This document shows, piece by piece, positions 62,928 to 64,000 of a DNA stretch of 64,000 nt. The notes below the pieces were generated by a model. The model ran no database searches, had not been told where the DNA came from, and was given only the letters and a program-made list of their open reading frames with translations. The stretch is from NCBI RefSeq assembly GCF_018613325.1, contig NZ_JAGGQJ010000018.1, positions 106,469 to 170,468 on the forward strand, read 5' to 3'. Position 1 is the first letter of the stretch; each line of letters begins with the position of its first letter. This stretch comes from Bacillus sp. ISL-34. GTDB lineage: Bacteria > Bacillota > Bacilli > Bacillales > DSM-1321. A program made the position numbers and the translations under genes.

Positions 62928-63803
62928 ATGGAAGATATCCTTCGCCCGATTTATCAAGAGCGAGCAAGTTTAAAATCTACACTTGGAATCTTGTTGATAG
63001 AAAAAAGAGATGATAATAGCCCGATTACCGATACATTTGACTACATCCTTTTTGTGATTGCAGACGAAGCCGAAGAGGCCGTGTTTTTAAAACATTACAC
63101 TTACCGGGATAAAAAGGCAGCCTTACATATCGTGAAGGAAGACCAGTTAAAAGAATGGCTTCTATTAGGTACGAACCGCAAAGTGGTTGACTGGATATAT
63201 AACGGGAAGGTCCTTTTTGACCGGAATGAATATTTGGACCGTTTGAAAACGGAAATCCGGGAGTTCCCCTTCTATGGAAGGAAGTTAAAGATGGGGATGG
63301 AGTTTGCGAAGTTAATTCGCAGGTACATGGATGGGAAAAGCTTCTTTGAAAAAGGACATTATCTGGAGGCGTACAACCATATCGTTCATTCCTTGCATCA
63401 CTTGGCCCGTTTGGAAATAATAGAACAGGGCTTTTATCCGGAGGTCACGGTCTGGAACCAAGTGAAGCATATGAAACCTGAAATCTACAAGTTGTATAAA
63501 GAATTGATCAGCAGTGAGGAAACTCTTGAGAAAAGATTGGAGCTTCTATTCCTTGCGAGCGAATTTCTTATTTATTCGAGGACGAATGCAGGTTCACAGC
63601 ATTTGGTCGAAATAATGGGGACGAAAGAAGATCCGTGGACGATTGCGGAGCTTATGGAGCATCCTGAAGTTAAGTTTTATTCAGTCGACCTAGGTGTTTT
63701 ATTGGAATATTTGATAGAGAAGAAGGTAATCGAAGTCATCAAAGCGGAGACAAAAGGTCACGAGGTATATCACCGGTTTTATCGGGTGTCAAAAAACTTT
63801 TAA
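62928..63803 (+). CDS. ygxA: YgxA nucleotidyltransferase-like protein
   Basis: About 291 residues; two adjacent ATG codons (62925, 62928) follow TTTTGGAGGA, with eight-base spacing favouring the second. The N-terminal half resembles a nucleotidyltransferase fold (LGILLIEKRDDNSPITDTFD, ILFVIADEA), followed by a long helical region (MDGKSFFEKGHYLEAYNHIV) and a C-terminal winged-helix-like part. YgxA stands immediately before an rRNA operon in B. subtilis as well. Substrate unknown. Confidence 0.88.
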   Translation: MEDILRPIYQERASLKSTLGILLIEKRDDNSPITDTFDYILFVIADEAEEAVFLKHYTYRDKKAALHIVKEDQLKEWLLLGTNRKVVDWIYNGKVLFDRNEYLDRLKTEIREFPFYGRKLKMGMEFAKLIRRYMDGKSFFEKGHYLEAYNHIVHSLHHLARLEIIEQGFYPEVTVWNQVKHMKPEIYKLYKELISSEETLEKRLELLFLASEFLIYSRTNAGSQHLVEIMGTKEDPWTIAELMEHPEVKFYSVDLGVLLEYLIEKKVIEVIKAETKGHEVYHRFYRVSKNF

Positions 63804-63822
63804 AAAAAATGCATTTTTATTG

Positions 63823-64000
63823 TTGACCAATAGGAATATAGGTGTTATATTAATACATGTCGCTGCGGGACATCAGCTTTCGCAGCTTCATCAACACAAA
63901 AAAAGTTAAAAAACATGTTGACAACGTAGTTGAAAACATGATAAGATGTAAAAGTCGCTTACGAAGTGAACGACAATGGAATTGCTCTTTGAAAACTGAA
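63823..64000 (+). promoter_or_regulatory. Tandem rRNA operon promoters and boxA leader
   Basis: P1: TTGACC (63823-63828), 17 bp, TATATT (63846-63851). P2: TTGACA (63918-63923), 18 bp, TAAGAT (63942-63947). Between them is a GCTGCG...CGCAGC hairpin. The window ends in TTGCTCTTTGAAAACTGAA, the boxA-containing leader found just before 16S rRNA genes in Bacillus. Following ygxA, this corresponds to rrnD. The 16S gene itself is outside the window. Confidence 0.88.

Overview
This is a stretch of low-GC Bacillaceae chromosome. Spore genes (sspK, a gamma-type SASP, yfhD, yfhE, yfhS), B. subtilis-like Shine-Dalgarno sites and gene order all point to Bacillus sensu lato. The protein style suggests a Peribacillus/Bacillus simplex-like species, but that genus call is inference. 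From about 31.7 kb to the right end the order follows the B. subtilis yfh-yga region: yfhD-yfhE-yfhF-recX-yfhH-sspK-yfhJ-yfhP-mutY-yfhS-fabL-sspE-ygaB-ntdP-ygaD-ygaE-gsaB-bcp-perR-ygzB-ygxA. The window ends in tandem promoters and a boxA-like leader of an rRNA operon whose 16S gene lies just outside.

Left part (0-19 kb), accessory and poorly characterised. It holds a partial DUF4309 secreted protein, a DinB protein, a GNAT acetyltransferase, a TIGR01777 epimerase and a PLP aminotransferase. A phiLC3-type holin and a secreted NlpC/P60 domain that has lost all three catalytic residues follow. A decayed IS1182-like element carries a GC-rich 130-nt repeat. Next come a GDYXXLXY/DUF2157 membrane pair, a PadR-HAAS-DUF4097 operon with an inverted-repeat operator, a PAS-GGDEF cyclase, an MFS exporter and a 1556-residue membrane protein with four tandem repeats of about 115 residues.

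Middle part (19-32 kb). This contains a small HTH protein, an AI-2E family transporter, a polar amino-acid ABC importer with a terminator after its binding-protein gene, LysR and UspA genes, and a MerR-controlled acyl-CoA catabolic operon (SDR dehydrogenase, acyl-CoA dehydrogenase, thiolase, acyl-CoA synthetase). A non-coding patch at 31.47-31.66 kb holds a cluster of DnaA boxes.

Right part (32-64 kb), the conserved yfh-yga block with insertions. One insertion is an EamA transporter behind a leader terminator. Another is a MarR-divergent efflux operon (HlyD, DHA2 MFS, flavodoxin, small membrane protein). The others are an orphan glutamate synthase large subunit, an ABC-2 exporter trio, a two-TM potassium channel, an M29 aminopeptidase and a D-2-hydroxyacid dehydrogenase. 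perR has a Per-box-like sequence at its own promoter. No tRNA, CRISPR array, complete insertion sequence or prophage was seen. The items most worth a second look are the DnaA-box cluster, the dead NlpC/P60 protein beside a holin, the tandem-repeat giant membrane protein and the EamA leader.
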